Below are positions 62,448-64,000 of a stretch of DNA of 64,000 nucleotides, one piece after another. The translations under genes were made by a program, and so were the position numbers. Location: NCBI GenBank assembly GCA_963674545.2, contig CAXXFB010000001.1, forward strand, positions 2,356,001-2,420,000, in the 5' to 3' direction. The notes beneath the pieces were generated by a model, which had not been told where the DNA came from, did no database searches, and saw only the letters and a list, made by a program, of their open reading frames with translations. Position 1 is the stretch's first letter. Each line of letters starts with the position of its first letter. The stretch is from JABGQS01 sp963674545 (GTDB lineage: Bacteria > Bacillota > Clostridia > Christensenellales > SZUA-584).

Positions 62448-62530
62448 AATCGATTTTGGCAATAGCGCTTTTGCTATTCATAATCGGAGGTTTGGTGTTC
62501 TTAAAAATCAGATCAAAGAGAAAACATTGA
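62438..62530 (+). CDS. 30-residue single-helix membrane peptide
   Basis: ATG seven bases after AAGGAGG, overlapping the end of the HD-GYP-like gene by ten bases. The peptide starts MELKSILAIALLLFIIGGLV and continues FLKIRSKRKH: one membrane helix followed by a basic tail. Coding is supported by the ribosome site and the following terminator. The function is unknown. Confidence 0.6.
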   Translation: MELKSILAIALLLFIIGGLVFLKIRSKRKH

Positions 62531-62547
62531 TAGCGGTGTGAAGATAT

Positions 62548-62577
62548 GGCGGCTTAGATTGTCTTAGTCGCCTTTTT
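62548..62577 (+). terminator. Intrinsic terminator after the HD-GYP-like operon
   Basis: GGCGGCTTAGA pairs with TCTTAGTCGCC (one G-U pair, one mismatch) around TTG, followed by five T. Confidence 0.85.
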
Positions 62578-62601
62578 CATACCCTAAAAGGAGAAATAAT
62601 A

Positions 62602-63126
62602 ATGAAAATTACATATTATACGAATGGCAAGATAGAGATTCTTGTTATAAAGGATGAGAACGGGAAAGTCATAAAAAAGGGATTATATACAATAGGGAAC
62701 TGCCTTGTAGATATGCTGTACGGTGAATCAATCATTTGCGGTAATTCTGTATTGGATATCGAGAGAAAAGTGAAAGAGCAGATTTCAAAGCTGCTCGAAG
62801 AATGCAGCGACCATCTGCATTACAATATCCCTAAGATCATAGAGAAGGACTTCGCATTTATATTCGAACAGAAGTACATTTTTCAAAATGTGTTCATTGA
62901 GAATAAGCTTTGCAGGGTTTATATGATGAGCGACTTCTACTCTCTCATCTGTTTTCTGATTGCCCAAATCTATACTCGGAAGCTGATGTATAAGCGATGC
63001 GGTTACTGCAACGGGTTTTTCGCTACGAACTACATTAAGGCAAAATACTGCAAGAGAATTGCTACAAAGAACGGGAAAACATGCGGATATGCGAGTTCGC
63101 TTAAGAGAAAGCAAAGTGCGAAATAA
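62602..63126 (+). CDS. Hypothetical protein with C-terminal Cys cluster (DUF6076-like)
   Basis: A 174-residue protein with AAAAGGAG before the ATG. The end reads RCGYCNGFFATNYIKAKYCKRIATKNGKTCGYASSLKRK, a CxxC...YC...C zinc-finger-like cluster that recalls DUF6076 or CGNR-type fingers (from memory). The N-terminal two thirds are unassigned. Typical of hypothetical genes in clostridial mobile elements. Confidence 0.65.
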   Translation: MKITYYTNGKIEILVIKDENGKVIKKGLYTIGNCLVDMLYGESIICGNSVLDIERKVKEQISKLLEECSDHLHYNIPKIIEKDFAFIFEQKYIFQNVFIENKLCRVYMMSDFYSLICFLIAQIYTRKLMYKRCGYCNGFFATNYIKAKYCKRIATKNGKTCGYASSLKRKQSAK

Positions 63127-63203
63127 AAAACAGTCTCATTTTTTGATAATTACTCTGCTTGATTTATGATAAGAATGTAAGAACGGATAAAGGAGATTAA
63201 ATC

Positions 63204-63515
63204 ATGGTATATATTTTGAGCAGAGTAATTATTTTTATAGTATTGATACTGAAATGGGCTTTGATTAAGACAAGATTAATCTTTCCTGCAATTTTTGCTA
63301 CGATAATTCTCGGTTTCTTTGGTTACTGGTACAGTGCAAATGAAACTTTGGCTCGTGCACTTTTTGCTGTGATAGTTGCCGGAGTAGTGGTTAGCTGGAT
63401 TGTGACTTTGGTTAACAAAGTGAAGTCCAACAGGCGCTGGCATAAGCGAGATTTATCTTATGCATATCGTATAGCTGGAGAACCATTGACAGCGGTTAAG
63501 CGAGCAAACGGATAG
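63204..63515 (+). CDS. Small membrane protein, unknown
   Basis: A 103-residue protein with AAAGGAG before the ATG. Three hydrophobic segments (about 4-20, 24-45, 53-72) are followed by a basic tail (KVKSNRRWHKRDLSYAYR). No family is recognised. Confidence 0.65.
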   Translation: MVYILSRVIIFIVLILKWALIKTRLIFPAIFATIILGFFGYWYSANETLARALFAVIVAGVVVSWIVTLVNKVKSNRRWHKRDLSYAYRIAGEPLTAVKRANG

Positions 63516-63543
63516 AGAATATTTAACTTAGGATTGAGCATTG

Positions 63544-63571
63544 GCCGGTAAGAATTTACTTATCGGCTTTT
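63544..63571 (+). terminator. Intrinsic terminator
   Basis: GCCGGTAAG pairs with CTTATCGGC (one G-T pair) around AATTTA and is followed by TTTTATAT. Confidence 0.8.
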
Positions 63572-63650
63572 ATATATTTGACTTAGTAAAATTGTTAAAC
63601 TAAAAATAAGGTGGGGTAAAAACGTGAAAATATCAGCTATAATAAAAGTA

Positions 63651-63696
63651 GAGAGGATTCATATAGTTGTTTAAATTTGTTAAAATGAATCCTCTC
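63651..63696. repeat. 12-bp perfect inverted repeat with 22-base loop
   Basis: GAGAGGATTCAT and ATGAATCCTCTC face each other across an AT-rich loop. No T-run follows. It could be an operator, a small RNA stem or an insertion end. Confidence 0.6.
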
Positions 63697-63910
63697 TTGG
63701 GAAAGTGTCTGTATATTTATTAGCTTTTAGGTCTAGAATACTTTTTTATATTCATTGTAGTTTAATCTTCTTATTAAATAGAATGATAGCAAATAAGGTG
63801 TACTAAAATCTGTACAAACATATCTGATATATTAAAATATGAATATGCAATTATTGATAAATATTAACAATGGTATTATAATAAAACAACAAAGCAAAAC
63901 AGGAGCTAAT

Positions 63911-64000
63911 ATGGCGATAAATGCGAGAGGAAGACTTTTAGCGGTTCTGGAAATACTTCGCAAATGTTCAAACGAGCAGCACCCCTTAACTTCAACTGAA
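63911..64000 (+). CDS. N-terminus of a putative HTH (WYL-type) regulator, cut by window end
   Basis: ATG preceded by AGGAGC. The 30 visible codons (starting MAINARGRLLAVLEILRKCS, ending HPLTSTE) look like the first helix of a DeoR-like winged helix as found in WYL-domain regulators. The rest lies outside the window. Confidence 0.5.
   Translation, partial: MAINARGRLLAVLEILRKCSNEQHPLTSTE

Larger units (their letters stand above)
63516..63910. other. AT-rich intergenic region
   Basis: No gene is seen. It holds a terminator for the preceding gene (63544-63571), a 12-bp inverted repeat (63651-63696) and, near its right end, the promoter and ribosome site of the next gene. Confidence 0.6.

Noticed and set aside
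1..64000. tRNA, rRNA genes or CRISPR arrays
   Set aside because: No cloverleaf-like or rRNA-like sequence and no regularly spaced short repeats were seen; the only tandem repeat has a 130-bp unit with no spacers.

Overview
The window looks like a chromosome of an anaerobic, low-to-mid GC Gram-positive bacterium of the class Clostridia. Signs are AGGAGG-type ribosome binding sites, TTG/GTG starts, FeoAB iron uptake, a rubredoxin-like protein, a SleB-type cell-wall hydrolase, an anaerobic sulfatase maturase, and large serine recombinases with MobC/ParB/ParM modules of the kind found in gut Firmicutes. The genus cannot be fixed from the sequence alone. No rRNA, tRNA or CRISPR array was seen.

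Positions 1-24.5 kb are ordinary chromosome in short operons. They hold an MMPL-type transporter (cut by the window edge) with a heptad-rich exported protein, a rhodanese, an EAL-CBS-GGDEF c-di-GMP protein, a TetR-HD-patatin-rubredoxin operon, a feoA-feoB-Cys-rich peptide operon with three operator-like repeats, and an amidohydrolase with a HEAT-like protein. Next come a DUF5714-like gene overlapping a lipoyl-type carrier gene, a MocR regulator divergent from an EamA exporter, a small zinc ribbon, a cell-wall hydrolase, a YdcZ-type transporter divergent from a Crp/Fnr regulator, and an SDR dehydrogenase. This part ends at a gene cut by an IS3 remnant (about 24.54 kb).

Positions 25.3-40.6 kb are visibly more AT-rich and form one long + strand catabolic locus. 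It encodes an NMT1/SsuA-type ABC importer (lipoprotein, two permeases, two ATPases), a cytoplasmic Cys-type sulfatase, a LytS/YesM-type kinase with an AraC-type response regulator, a D-lyxose-isomerase-like cupin, a PfkB kinase, a DUF4432 epimerase-like protein, an MtlD-like dehydrogenase, a TauE/SafE exporter and an anaerobic sulfatase-maturating enzyme. Read together, a sulfated small molecule (probably a sugar or polyol sulfate) would be imported intact and desulfated inside the cell. Its carbon would then be isomerised, phosphorylated and oxidised, and the sulfur oxyanion exported. This is the strongest candidate for an undescribed pathway.

Positions 40.6-64 kb are a mosaic of mobile elements. 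They hold an XRE regulator, an orphan ParR-like protein, a 130-bp tandem repeat, MobC without a relaxase, a TnpW-like protein, a possible nucleotidyltransferase toxin-antitoxin pair and a large serine recombinase. Two ParB paralogues with the same 64-nt leader flank a cargo of a solute-binding protein, a membrane AraC sensor, lipoproteins and an IS3 transposase. A ParM-ParR pair, a CAP-domain lipoprotein, a thioester/SpaA-repeat surface protein, an IS110 transposase, an HD-GYP-like protein and small hypothetical genes follow. Both parB genes carry a perfect hairpin at the same codon position whose two arms differ in a fully compensated way.
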